A stretch of DNA of 64,000 bases from Gordonibacter sp. 28C. GTDB lineage: Bacteria > Actinomycetota > Coriobacteriia > Coriobacteriales > Eggerthellaceae. The notes below the pieces were generated by a model. That model saw nothing but the letters and a program-made list of their open reading frames with translations, was not told the origin of the DNA and searched no databases. The translations under genes were made by a program, and so were the position numbers. The stretch lies in contig NZ_PPTR01000003.1 of assembly GCF_003339845.1 (NCBI RefSeq), forward strand, positions 62,001 to 126,000. Direction: 5' to 3'. Below are positions 1 to 7,660 of this stretch, piece after piece. The stretch's first letter is position 1. Each line of letters begins with the position of its first letter.

Positions 1-155
1 GGGTTCTGGAAGCCGAAGCCGGGCACGTCGATCTTCGTGCCCACGCGCAGCACGTCTGCGTCGGCGGTGCACCCCGTGAGGGCAAGGGGCGCGCCGAACG
101 CGAGCCCGGCCGCCGCGAGCGCCGAAGCGCGTATGAAGCCTCTCCTGGTCAGCAT
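1..155 (-). CDS. Amino-acid ABC transporter substrate-binding lipoprotein, N-terminal fragment
   Basis: Only the first ~51 codons are inside the window; the gene runs off the left edge. The reverse strand reads an ATG at 155 followed by MLTRRGFIRASALAAAGLAF and then a lipobox ending LTGC, so the product is exported and lipid-anchored; the twin Arg suggests a Tat-type signal. Its stop side is unseen. It starts 8 bases after the stop of the GlnQ-like ATPase gene (164-895) on the same strand, the usual order ATPase then binding protein in polar amino-acid uptake operons. The solute-binding role is inferred from that neighbour and the signal sequence, since the ligand-binding domain is outside the window. 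Confidence 0.7.
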   Translation of the reverse strand, partial: MLTRRGFIRASALAAAGLAFGAPLALTGCTADADVLRVGTKIDVPGFGFQN

Positions 156-163
156 GGCGCGCC

Positions 164-895
164 TCACAGTATCTTCGAGAGGAAGCTCTTGACGCGGGCG
201 TTGTCCGTCTCGTCGAACAGGTAATGCGGCGATCCCTGGTCCACCACCAGGCCGTTCTCCATGAACACGACCTTGTCGGCCGCCTCGCGGGCCAGCCCCA
301 TCTCATGGGTGACCATGACGATGGTCATGCTGGTCTCGGCGAGCGACTTGATGACGTCGAGCACCTCCTGCACCATCTCGGGGTCGAGCGCGCTCGTGGG
401 CTCGTCCAGCAGCATGATCTTCGGATGCATGTTGAGGGCGCGGGCGATGGCCACGCGCTGTTGCTGGCCGCCGGAGAGCTGGTCGGGGTACTGGTTGAGC
501 TTGCTCTCCAGCCCCACGCGTTCAAGGTACGCCCGCCCGTCGCGCTCGGCCTGCTCGCGCGGCACCTTGAGCACCTTGATGGGCGCGAGCGTCACGTTCT
601 CGAGCACGGTCTTGTGCGGGTAGAGGTTGTAGCTCTGGAACACCATGGCCACGTCGCGCGCGAGGGCGCGGGCGTTGACCTTGCGGTCCGCGAGGTCCAT
701 GCCGTCCACCACGATGGACCCGGAGTCCGGCGTCTCGAGCCCGTTGATGCAGCGGATGAGCACGCTCTTGCCCGAGCCCGAGGGGCCGATGATCACCACC
801 TTCTCGCCGGAGGCGACTTCGAGCGACACGCCGCGAAGCGCCTCCACCGCGCCGAAGTTCTTGCGTATGTCCTTGACCGATATAGCGCTGCCCAC
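164..895 (-). CDS. Polar amino-acid ABC transporter ATP-binding protein (GlnQ/HisP type)
   Basis: A 243-residue cytoplasmic ATPase that would drive import of a polar amino acid. Walker A GPSGSGKS is at residues 37-44, the Q-loop region VFQSYNLYPH at ~85-94, the ABC signature LSGGQQQR at 140-147 and Walker B MLLDEPTSAL at 161-170. Length and the Q-loop wording fit the GlnQ/HisP/ArtP family; the actual amino acid cannot be read from sequence. Start is a GTG at 895 preceded by GGGAGG at good spacing. It is followed after 8 bases by a lipoprotein gene (1-155), so both are likely one transcript. No permease gene is visible; it is presumably beyond the left edge. Confidence 0.93.
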   Translation of the reverse strand: MGSAISVKDIRKNFGAVEALRGVSLEVASGEKVVIIGPSGSGKSVLIRCINGLETPDSGSIVVDGMDLADRKVNARALARDVAMVFQSYNLYPHKTVLENVTLAPIKVLKVPREQAERDGRAYLERVGLESKLNQYPDQLSGGQQQRVAIARALNMHPKIMLLDEPTSALDPEMVQEVLDVIKSLAETSMTIVMVTHEMGLAREAADKVVFMENGLVVDQGSPHYLFDETDNARVKSFLSKIL

Positions 896-1230
896 AGCAG
901 AAGCCTCCCGTTTCCCGCGTGAAAGGCCGCGATCGTCTGCGCGCCGCGGTCCTGCCAGAATTCATGACAACATGCGTCGCCCAGTCTAGCACGCACGCCA
1001 TCTCCCCAGATGGCAGGGAGGTTACGGGAGATTGACGATAGCGAAAGCGGCGTGCGGAGGCTGCGCATCATGCCATCATGAGCGAGCGAAGCGGGTTCGT
1101 TGGATCCCGCGCGGTGCCAACCGCGAGACCTCCGGCTATCGCCGCACGGGATCCTTCGACTCCGGCCTACGGCCTCCGCTCAGGATGACAAGGGGAGGGC
1201 TTCGATCCCAGAGGATGACGGCGAGCCGCC
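896..1230. other. Intergenic region upstream of the GlnQ-like gene
   Basis: 335 bases without a convincing gene. The right half carries a copy of a hairpin-forming dispersed repeat (see 1148-1190). The left half should contain the leader and promoter of the GlnQ-like operon, but I could not identify a confident -10/-35 pair. Confidence 0.5.
1148..1190. repeat. Dispersed palindromic repeat element, copy 1
   Basis: The sequence GGGATCCTTCGACTCCG, a GC-rich inner palindrome (GGCCTACGGCC) and CGCTCAGGATGACA occur here and, nearly identically, at 61638-61681, where the inner palindrome is CGCGCTACGCG. The outer arms (ATCCT...AGGAT) and inner arms are complementary, so it can fold as a hairpin. 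Both copies lie between genes. This looks like a REP/BIME-type intergenic element; no coding capacity. Confidence 0.6.
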
Positions 1231-2406
1231 CTACCGCGCGAACATCAGACGCTCGCTGTTGAACATGCGCTGCAGCGCGAGCACGCCCGCGCCGGTGTAC
1301 ACGAGGTTGCTCAGCACGCACACGGCCACGTTCACCGGTTGGAAGTCGAACGTGAATATGCCGATCATGCACTGCACGGAGTTGTACAGCGGGACAAGGT
1401 AGTACCAGAACTCCGCCTTCGCCCCTCCGCCGAACATGCCGAGGATGCCCACGAGCATGACCACGATCATGAGCGGCGTCAGGTACATGCCCGCCTCCTT
1501 CGTGGTCCTCGCCAGCGCCGACACCATGGTGATGAGCACGACCACCAAAAGCGTGGCGGACACCACCACCAGCACGAGCAGCAGGTAGTCGGTCGGACCG
1601 TACACGTTCATGTCCACGGCGCCCTGCATGATGCTGGGCAGCCCCGCGAAGATGCCCAGCATGCTGGACGCGGCGATGGCCAGGCCGATGAGCGTGACGG
1701 CCAGCACCTTGCCAAGCGCGATGTCGCGCCGCTTGATGGGCGTGGCCAGGAGCGTGGCCATGGTGCCGCGCTCCTTCTCGCCCGCCACCGACTCCGACGC
1801 GATGGACATGCAGCTGGTGAACAGCAGGATGAGCAGCAGCATGGGAACGATGGACACCACGACGGAACCGGCGATGTCGCGCTCCTCGGCCACGTCGTAG
1901 GCGCCTTGCCCCGCGTTCACGTCGAAGCGGTTCGCCAGGGACGACTCGTAGGCGTCGAGCAGGGACGTGAACGCCGAGAACGCCTTCGCCGAATCGGGGT
2001 CGGTGGAGTTGAAGTAGATCTCCACCTGCGGGGCCCGATCGCCCGAGGCCGGATCGTACGCGGCCACGTCCCGGTCGAACCCTTCGGGGAACACGGCGAA
2101 GGCCTTCACGTCGCCCCGTTCTATGCGCTTGCGCATCTCGTCGGAATCGGGCAGGGCGGCCTCGGGCACCGCGTCGATGCCGGCCTGCGGCGCCAGCCCC
2201 TCGATGCTCGCCGGCTCGTTCACCACCGCCACGACCGGTTGCTTCGTGTCGTCCGGAGAGAACATGCTGCCCATGGCGTCGCCCATGACGGTCCACATGA
2301 GGAAGATGAGCAGGCCGGGCAGCGCGATGGAGACGACGGCCGACACCTTGTTGCTGAAGAACTTCGCCAGCTCCTTCTTGGCTATCGTGAGCGCGTTGCT
2401 TTTCAT
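1231..2406 (-). CDS. ABC-2 type exporter permease (NatB-like)
   Basis: A 391-residue membrane protein starting MKSNALTIAKKELAKFFSNK. A first membrane span follows (~20-40), then a ~150-residue extracytoplasmic loop rich in charged residues, then about five further spans including the segment with VPMLLLILLF; this one-plus-five layout with a large loop is that of ABC-2/NatB-type exporters. The ATG overlaps the stop of the upstream ATPase gene in an ATGA, so translation is coupled and the two form one pump. Substrate unknown: NatB members export Na+, others drugs or lipids. The segment VAGEKERGTMATLLATP matches the conserved ABC-2 motif near the second span. Confidence 0.88.
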   Translation of the reverse strand: MKSNALTIAKKELAKFFSNKVSAVVSIALPGLLIFLMWTVMGDAMGSMFSPDDTKQPVVAVVNEPASIEGLAPQAGIDAVPEAALPDSDEMRKRIERGDVKAFAVFPEGFDRDVAAYDPASGDRAPQVEIYFNSTDPDSAKAFSAFTSLLDAYESSLANRFDVNAGQGAYDVAEERDIAGSVVVSIVPMLLLILLFTSCMSIASESVAGEKERGTMATLLATPIKRRDIALGKVLAVTLIGLAIAASSMLGIFAGLPSIMQGAVDMNVYGPTDYLLLVLVVVSATLLVVVLITMVSALARTTKEAGMYLTPLMIVVMLVGILGMFGGGAKAEFWYYLVPLYNSVQCMIGIFTFDFQPVNVAVCVLSNLVYTGAGVLALQRMFNSERLMFAR

Positions 2407-3179
2407 GAGGCCTCCCCTGCGCAGGCGGCGTACAGGTCGAAGAACGCGTCCTCGAGCGAACGGCCGCCCGTCAGCTCGGGCAGCGTGCCCGCGGCCACCA
2501 TGCGGCCGTCGATGATGACGCCGGCTCGGTCGCACACCTTTTCCACCAGGCTGAAAATGTGCGTGGACAAGAGGATGGTCTTGCCCTCGGACCGAAGCTC
2601 CGCCAAAAAGTCGGTCACCGTCTTGGCCGTGAGCACGTCCAGGCCGTTCGTGGGCTCGTCGAAGATGATGACGCCGGGGTCGTGCACGAGCGACACCGCG
2701 AGCGAGGTCTTCTGCTTCATACCCGTGGACAGGTCGGCCACTTTCGTCTGCGCGAACCGGTCGATGCCGAAGCGCTCGAACAGCGCCCGCTTGCGCTCGT
2801 CGCGCACGGCCGCGTCCACGTGGTGCAGCTCCGAGAAGAAGTCGAACAGGTAGTCGGGCGAGAACGCCTCTTCCAGCTTGAGCTCGCTCGTCAGGAATCC
2901 GATGAGGCGGCGCACCTCCATGGGGTCGGACACGACGGACGCGCCCTTCACGACCGCGTCGCCCGCATCGGGCTTCACAAGCGCCGCGAGCATGCGCAGC
3001 GTGGTGGTCTTGCCGGCGCCGTTGGGGCCCAGCAGGCCGTATATCTCGCCGCGACGCACGTCGAACGACAAGTCGTCCACGGCGATCTTGGTACGTGCCT
3101 CGGTATGCTCCAGTTTGCGTTGCTTCGCGGAGAGCCTGAAGGTCTTCTTCAGGTTCCGCACGGTGATGGCGTTGTCCAC
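2403..3179 (-). CDS. ABC exporter ATP-binding protein (NatA/CcmA type)
   Basis: About 258 residues with Walker A GPNGAGKT at 51-58, a signature of the form LSTGMKQK and Walker B VIIFDEPTNGLD, typical of ATPases partnered with ABC-2 permeases. I place the start at a GTG (3179): a putative extended -10 on this strand (TGCTATACT) lies ~45 bases upstream, so the longer open frame reaching 3437 would begin upstream of its own promoter. The stop overlaps the start of the permease gene by four bases (ATGA). Confidence 0.87.
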   Translation of the reverse strand: MDNAITVRNLKKTFRLSAKQRKLEHTEARTKIAVDDLSFDVRRGEIYGLLGPNGAGKTTTLRMLAALVKPDAGDAVVKGASVVSDPMEVRRLIGFLTSELKLEEAFSPDYLFDFFSELHHVDAAVRDERKRALFERFGIDRFAQTKVADLSTGMKQKTSLAVSLVHDPGVIIFDEPTNGLDVLTAKTVTDFLAELRSEGKTILLSTHIFSLVEKVCDRAGVIIDGRMVAAGTLPELTGGRSLEDAFFDLYAACAGEAS

Positions 3180-3220
3180 AGGGCGGGCCTCGTCTCGTCG
3201 GTTCGTTTTCGGATCGCACC

Positions 3221-3228
3221 AGTATAGC
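3221..3228 (-). promoter_or_regulatory. Putative extended -10 promoter for the ABC exporter operon
   Basis: On the minus strand TATACT (3226-3221) is preceded by TG-N, an extended -10. No good -35 at 16-18 bases was found. It lies about 45 bases upstream of the chosen GTG at 3179. Confidence 0.45.
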
Positions 3229-3355
3229 AGGAAAGTGTCAGCCTCGGTCCAAAGCGCAAACATCTGTTCCTTATTCCATTTAGCTCGCGACGAAGGTTCA
3301 TGCCGCCGACAAACCGGCTGCATCAGAGGCCCCATGCACGAAAAACCCTCCGGGA

Positions 3356-3531
3356 ATGCACGAAAACCGCCGACGTCCGATGTTTGGAGGGCCGAAAAGG
3401 CGCCCCTGCGCGAACGGTGTCGCGCGGGCGCGAGCATGTCGCCCTTCCAAACAGGCGTTTTCTTGCAGGGCGCAGACTCTGTGGGAAGAGAGCGCTCCGC
3501 CGAACATCAGACGTCGGCGGTTTTTGTGCAT
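3356..3531. repeat. Imperfect 35-bp inverted repeat spanning ~175 bp
   Basis: The arm at 3356-3390 begins ATGCACGAAAACCGCCGACG; the arm at 3497-3531 is its reverse complement with 4 mismatches in 35. About 106 bases separate the arms. A partial third copy of the same beginning (ATGCACGAAAAACCC) is at 3334. The 3240-3640 interval has no credible gene. Both arms could encode a peptide with RRR-MFGG, but this is simply the repeat read twice. It resembles a paired-REP or small non-autonomous element; no transposase and no target duplication are seen. Confidence 0.6.
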
Positions 3532-3640
3532 TTCGACGCGATCTGCGTGCGCACACCCCGGCCGAAAACCTCCCGCCAAGCGAAAGTTCGGGTCAAATGG
3601 TTACGGGTGTCCCGTGCACGACGGCTCCGATCCTCAATGC

Positions 3641-3646
3641 TATACT
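3641..3646 (+). promoter_or_regulatory. Putative extended -10 for the methyltransferase at 3723
   Basis: TGCTATACT, an extended -10 identical to the one upstream of the ABC exporter, lies ~75 bases before the ATG at 3723. The -35 position has no clear match. Confidence 0.4.
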
Positions 3647-3722
3647 GAATTGAGAGTAATAGAGAAGATGCGCAGCTCGACGACGGAACCGGCACAGCTG
3701 GCGTCGATGAGAGGGGAACGCC

Positions 3723-4565
3723 ATGGACTTGCTGGTGGACAGCGCGTACTGGGCAGACGCTTATCGCCGGGCGGTGGGCGAAGACGCTCCCGGCACGAAG
3801 AAGGATTGGGACGCGAAGGCGCGCGGATTCGCCCACAAGAGCCGGCGCAGCAGTTACATCGACCAGCTCGTCGACCTGCTAGCCCTGGAGCCGGGCGAGA
3901 ACGTGTTTGACATGGGCGCCGGGTCGGGCACCCTCAGCATCCCGCTCGCACAGCGCGGCCACGCCGTGGTCGCCGTGGACTTCTCGCCCGGGATGCTCGG
4001 CGAGCTCGCGGCCGGGGCGCGGGAAGCCGGCGTGGAGGTGTCCGCGTTCGAGCGCTCGTGGCAGGACGACTGGACGGACCTGCCGTGCGCCGACGTGGCC
4101 GTCGCGTCGCGCTCGCTCATCACCGACGACTTGGCAGGCGCCTGCGCGAAGCTTGAGAGCAAGGCCCGCAGCCGCGTGGCCGTCACCATGCCGGGCGGCG
4201 AGACCCCCATGGTGGACCTGCGCATGCTGCGGACCATGGGCCGCCCGGCGAGCGAGCAGGAGCAGCGGCGCGGGTTCGTCGCCGCGCTGAACTACCTGTT
4301 CGCCAGCGGGCGGCGCCCCTCGGTGAGCCACATCGCCTACCCTCGCCGCTGGCACGCCCCCAGCCGCAAGCAGCTTCTCGAGGCGGCGGAATCCACCGCC
4401 CGCCCGCAGGACGCCGCCGAACGCGACGCCCTGCGGCGCTTCGTCGAGCGCCACGCGACCGTCGACGCCGAAACGGGCGAATGCGCGCTCGACTACGAGC
4501 AGAACATCGTCTGGAGCTGCATGATCTGGCCGGTCCCAGAGCGGGAGGCGCGGTTTTCGGACTAG
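3723..4565 (+). CDS. Class I SAM-dependent methyltransferase, paralogue 1
   Basis: A 280-residue cytoplasmic protein. SAM-binding motif I VFDMGAGSGT is at 61-70, followed by the acidic strand end AVVAVDFSPGML (81-92). It aligns along its length with the protein at 7661-8605, including the N-terminal segment DWDAKARGFAHKS against YWDKRASTFTSKD, the shared VASRSL/VASRSI motif and a C-terminal W-rich end (NIVWSCMIWP). The methyl acceptor is unknown. A good ribosome site (GAGGGGAACGCC) precedes the ATG. A hairpin at 4594-4620 probably ends the transcript. Confidence 0.85.
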   Translation: MDLLVDSAYWADAYRRAVGEDAPGTKKDWDAKARGFAHKSRRSSYIDQLVDLLALEPGENVFDMGAGSGTLSIPLAQRGHAVVAVDFSPGMLGELAAGAREAGVEVSAFERSWQDDWTDLPCADVAVASRSLITDDLAGACAKLESKARSRVAVTMPGGETPMVDLRMLRTMGRPASEQEQRRGFVAALNYLFASGRRPSVSHIAYPRRWHAPSRKQLLEAAESTARPQDAAERDALRRFVERHATVDAETGECALDYEQNIVWSCMIWPVPEREARFSD

Positions 4566-4593
4566 CAGGCAAACGTGCCCAAGCGAACGTCTT

Positions 4594-4620
4594 CCGTAGG
4601 GCAAGGGCTCTGCCCTGCGG
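4594..4620 (+). terminator. Stem-loop after methyltransferase 1
   Basis: CCGTAGGGCA / TGCCCTGCGG form a 10-bp stem (one G-T pair) around a 7-base loop, 29 bases after the stop. No U-tract follows, so it may be an imperfect terminator or an mRNA 3' end. Confidence 0.45.
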
Positions 4621-4744
4621 AATGGCATAAAACGAGCGCGCACCACGCTTTTCGACATGAACTCACCGCCGCGCGCCCCCAACCACGAAGCCAGCCTCCA
4701 TAGCGGCAATGCGATCAGCCAGACGGCTGCGCCTACGATGCAGC

Positions 4745-4773
4745 ATGACGGTTGCCTTCTCGCCGAGTATAAT
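4745..4773 (+). promoter_or_regulatory. Putative sigma-70 promoter for the protein at 4870
   Basis: TATAAT at 4768-4773 with ATGACG (4 of 6 to TTGACA) at 4745-4750, spacer 17. The interval 4621-4742 between the preceding hairpin and this promoter shows no gene on either strand that I would defend. Confidence 0.55.
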
Positions 4774-4869
4774 GCCTCAACAAGCAGCACGGATCGCCCC
4801 CTCTGTTCGGCGCATCTCGATGCATGATCGAGCTTCGCTACAGTGGAAAGCAAGGAAGCAGGTGGCGCT

Positions 4870-5397
4870 ATGAAGAAACGGAAGATGGCTATCGCAGCCG
4901 TTGCGGTGGTGCTCATCGTATCCTTGTCGGCAAACGCGATGTTGCTCGTCACCCACGACGGAGCGAAAAAATCGTTTCAGCACTCCCTCAACGCCAGCCT
5001 GTCGAACATGCAGGTTTTGACAGGGAGCGTGGCCTCTCTCGAAGCCGAGAAAACAAACTGGTTGGAAGACGAGCGCATGGGATCCCTCGAAAGGGAATGC
5101 AATCTGGCGGATCGGGAAATAAGCAATCTGAACGCCATCAAGGTATTTCCCCGATCAATGCCCCAGTTCAGAAGCTATTATCTCGAAATTGAGAAACTGT
5201 ATGCCGAAGGCGACTTCGACGCGATACGCTCGAAGGCCGAAGACCTCGAGGAATACCTAGGAAGTCTGTGCCCGCCCGACAGCGAGCGAAGCCCTTATAG
5301 TCACGAACCGGATTACACTCTGAGCACGGATCGCGTCTTCTCGCTCACCGAGGCTTTCCTGAAAGACTATCCGCTCACCATAAGCGCGGTGCACTAA
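4870..5397 (+). CDS. Small membrane-anchored protein of unknown function
   Basis: 175 residues beginning MKKRKMAIAAVAVVLIVSLS: a basic start then one hydrophobic segment (~6-27), with no lipobox or obvious cleavage site, so probably a signal anchor with the remainder outside the membrane. The rest is acidic, rich in E, L and S and likely helical (SLEAEKTNWLEDERM, YAEGDFDAIRSKAEDLEEYL). No family recognised. Start chosen at the ATG with AGGTGG five bases upstream; a GTG 27 bases earlier is possible. It converges on the DUF1385 gene with 37 bases between stops. Confidence 0.7.
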   Translation: MKKRKMAIAAVAVVLIVSLSANAMLLVTHDGAKKSFQHSLNASLSNMQVLTGSVASLEAEKTNWLEDERMGSLERECNLADREISNLNAIKVFPRSMPQFRSYYLEIEKLYAEGDFDAIRSKAEDLEEYLGSLCPPDSERSPYSHEPDYTLSTDRVFSLTEAFLKDYPLTISAVH

Positions 5398-5434
5398 CAA
5401 TCCCAAGGACGTTGGCGCCCTTGAGACCGGCCGA

Positions 5435-6865
5435 TCAGGCTGCCGCCGACGCCGCGCTTTCGCCCTCGGCGGCATCGACGCTCGAACCGGCCGCGTTCGC
5501 GGCTTCGGCCTCCTCGCGTTCCAGCACGCGCTGCATGGCGGCGATGGCGCACTCGATCTGGCCGTCGTCGGGCTCGTTCGTGGTGAGGTACTGCATCTGC
5601 ATGCCGGGCCACAGGATAACCTTCACCAGCGGGTTGTCGGGGTGGCTGCCGGCCCAGCGCACGGTGATCTCGTAGGAGATGCCGGCTATCACGGGCATGA
5701 GCAGAATGCGCACAAGTATGACCAGCGCCAGCTTCGGCGCGCCGTCGGGCACGCCCCAGGCGGCGATCAGGCCGTTGATGGGCGTGACGGTGTACACGAT
5801 GATGGCGATGATCATGACCATGATGAGGAACGCCGTGCCGCAGCGCACGTGCAGGCGCGGGAAGCTGCGCGCGTTCTCGGGCGTGAGCGGAAGTCCGTGC
5901 TCGTAGCAGTGGATGGTCTTGTGCTCGGCGCCGTGGTAGCCGAACATGCGCTTGATCTCCTGCATGCGCCCGATGAGCCACAGGTAGAACACGAACACCG
6001 CCACGCGCAGAAGGCCGTCCACGATGTTCCACAGAACCGTGTTCTGGTCGTACTCGCCCACCACGAGGTTCGTGATGAACGCCGGCGCCACGATGAACAG
6101 CACCACGCCCAGCACCAGGCCGAGCACCATGGACACCGCCATGGCGCCCTTGCCGAACTCCGCCTCCTGGTCGAGGAAAGGCTTCTTCTCGGGCTCGGGC
6201 TCGGGCTCGGCGCCGTCCGCGCCGGGCGGGCAGCAGCCCGCCCCTACGGGGGCGTCCGCAGCCGGGTCGCACACCACCTCGAGCGTCGTCTGCGCGCCCA
6301 ACGCGTCGACCATCGTCTCGGGCCGCCCGAAGTCGTCCTTCCAGGAGAACCCCTTCTCATCAGCGAGCGAGTCGCCCGTGCCCCCCTCGACGCCCTCGAT
6401 CGTGGCGGCATCGCCAGAGGAAGCGTTACCCTCGGAGCGGAGGGGGCGGGAGGGGTCTGAGGCGAGTTCCGCACGAGCCGGACAGTCCAGCGGACTGTCC
6501 GTGCGAGCAGGACTGCCCGAGCCGCAGGCCCCCTCCGCCCCCTCCGCGCCCTCGCCGGTCGCCTCGTCCTCCGCGAACGCGTGCTCCGCCGCGATCTCCA
6601 ACGCTTTGAAGCCCAGCACGAGCGACTCGACGAGCGCCCGGCACCCGCGCACGAGCGGCCAGTGCAGCCACCCGTTCTTCTTGCGGCCGCTTGCCAGGTC
6701 GTGTTCCTCCACGTAGATGTCGCCGGCGGGCTCGCGCACGGCCACCGACCAGTTGTACTTGCCGCGCATCATGATGCCCTCGATGAGGGCTTGGCCGCCC
6801 ACGTGCGTCTTGCGTGCGCCGTCCTCGGAGAACGCGCGGGAAAGGTCGCTCTTCTGTTCCGCCAT
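5435..6865 (-). CDS. DUF1385 family membrane protein (YqhQ-like)
   Basis: 476 residues. The N-terminus VGGQALIEGIMMRGKYNWSV is the hallmark of DUF1385 proteins, and the C-terminal half carries several membrane spans plus the family's conserved EHKTIHCYEHG and FPRLHVRCGTAFL segments. Between about 90 and 225 lies a long low-complexity, acidic, Ser/Ala/Gly-rich insert not usual for the family, ending in EPEPEPEKKPF, encoded by tandem GGCTCG hexamers (6190-6210). Function is unknown; family genes often sit near prfA/prmC. Starts 2 bases after the thyX stop, so it is translationally coupled to thyX. Confidence 0.88.
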   Translation of the reverse strand: MAEQKSDLSRAFSEDGARKTHVGGQALIEGIMMRGKYNWSVAVREPAGDIYVEEHDLASGRKKNGWLHWPLVRGCRALVESLVLGFKALEIAAEHAFAEDEATGEGAEGAEGACGSGSPARTDSPLDCPARAELASDPSRPLRSEGNASSGDAATIEGVEGGTGDSLADEKGFSWKDDFGRPETMVDALGAQTTLEVVCDPAADAPVGAGCCPPGADGAEPEPEPEKKPFLDQEAEFGKGAMAVSMVLGLVLGVVLFIVAPAFITNLVVGEYDQNTVLWNIVDGLLRVAVFVFYLWLIGRMQEIKRMFGYHGAEHKTIHCYEHGLPLTPENARSFPRLHVRCGTAFLIMVMIIAIIVYTVTPINGLIAAWGVPDGAPKLALVILVRILLMPVIAGISYEITVRWAGSHPDNPLVKVILWPGMQMQYLTTNEPDDGQIECAIAAMQRVLEREEAEAANAAGSSVDAAEGESAASAAA

Positions 6866-6867
6866 GC

Positions 6868-7548
6868 CTAGCCCCTCGTCACGCGCGGGTACGGGTTCCC
6901 GCAGGTCATCTTGCCTTCAGGGCAGGCCCCGCTCACGCAGGGCGCGCCGGCGTCCATGAAGACGAACGGTGCCGTGGGGCGGGCCAGCTCCAGCATGCGG
7001 TGCGCCATCTCGCGGATCTCCCACTGCGCGCGGTTGCAGCAGCGCAAACGGAAGAAGTGCAGCAGCTCGCGCACGTTCATGGTGATGACGATCTTCGTCT
7101 CGGCGGCGTTCGGCAGCAGGTAGCGCGCGTCCTCGGCGGGAACGCCCGCCGCGAGAAGCTTCTCGTAGGCCGCGATGGCAGCCTCGATGGCCTGGTCGAA
7201 CACGGCCTCGGCGTCCGGGTCCGCCGCGATGCTCTCGGGCTTCACCGTGGCCAGCCCGTCGGTGAACTTCACGTAGCGCTGGCTCTGCTGGTTGAAGCTG
7301 GCTATGCGGTGGCGCACCAGCTGGTGCGTGAGCGCGCGCGACACGCCGTCTACGGCGAACGTGTAGCTGGCGTGCTCCAGCGTGGAGAAGTGCCCGCTGC
7401 CCATGATGGTGGACAGCACGCTCTTCACGCGCTCCTCGGGCATGGTTTCCATGAGCTCGGCGGCGCCCACGGGCGCGTAGCACAGGCGCGCCGCCGTGGC
7501 GATGGCGCGTTCGGGATCGGGCGTGTGGTACAGCAATTCGACGTGCAT
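6868..7548 (-). CDS. thyX: FAD-dependent thymidylate synthase ThyX
   Basis: 226 residues. Makes dTMP from dUMP with methylenetetrahydrofolate and reduced FAD. The ThyX signature RHRxxSxNxxSxRY is present at 79-92 (RHRIASFNQQSQRY), and the family segment GHFSTLEHASYTF is at 52-64. Start at the ATG giving MHVELLYHTP; an AGGAG lies 10 bases upstream. A longer open frame runs through the divergent methyltransferase gene and is rejected. The operon continues into the DUF1385 gene. Confidence 0.96.
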   Translation of the reverse strand: MHVELLYHTPDPERAIATAARLCYAPVGAAELMETMPEERVKSVLSTIMGSGHFSTLEHASYTFAVDGVSRALTHQLVRHRIASFNQQSQRYVKFTDGLATVKPESIAADPDAEAVFDQAIEAAIAAYEKLLAAGVPAEDARYLLPNAAETKIVITMNVRELLHFFRLRCCNRAQWEIREMAHRMLELARPTAPFVFMDAGAPCVSGACPEGKMTCGNPYPRVTRG

Positions 7549-7596
7549 GGGACGGATGCTCCTCGATTCGGGATAAGTTTGCGGTTCGCGCGCATC

Positions 7597-7622
7597 TTGA
7601 CGTTTTCTTTCGCTAGTATAGT
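7597..7622. promoter_or_regulatory. Overlapping divergent promoter, thyX and methyltransferase 2
   Basis: The core AGTATAGT gives TATACT on the minus strand (7620-7615, toward thyX) and TATAGT on the plus strand (7617-7622, toward the gene at 7661). On the plus strand TTGACG sits at 7597-7602, but with a short 14-bp spacer. The shared -10 suggests the two genes are transcribed alternatively. Confidence 0.45.
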
Positions 7623-7660
7623 AACCGATGCCGACAACCCGCGATGCGAAAGGCTTCCCC

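Noticed and set aside
3180-3437. N-terminal extension of the ABC exporter ATPase
   Set aside because: It would start upstream of the putative promoter, lacks a ribosome site and overlaps the inverted repeat.
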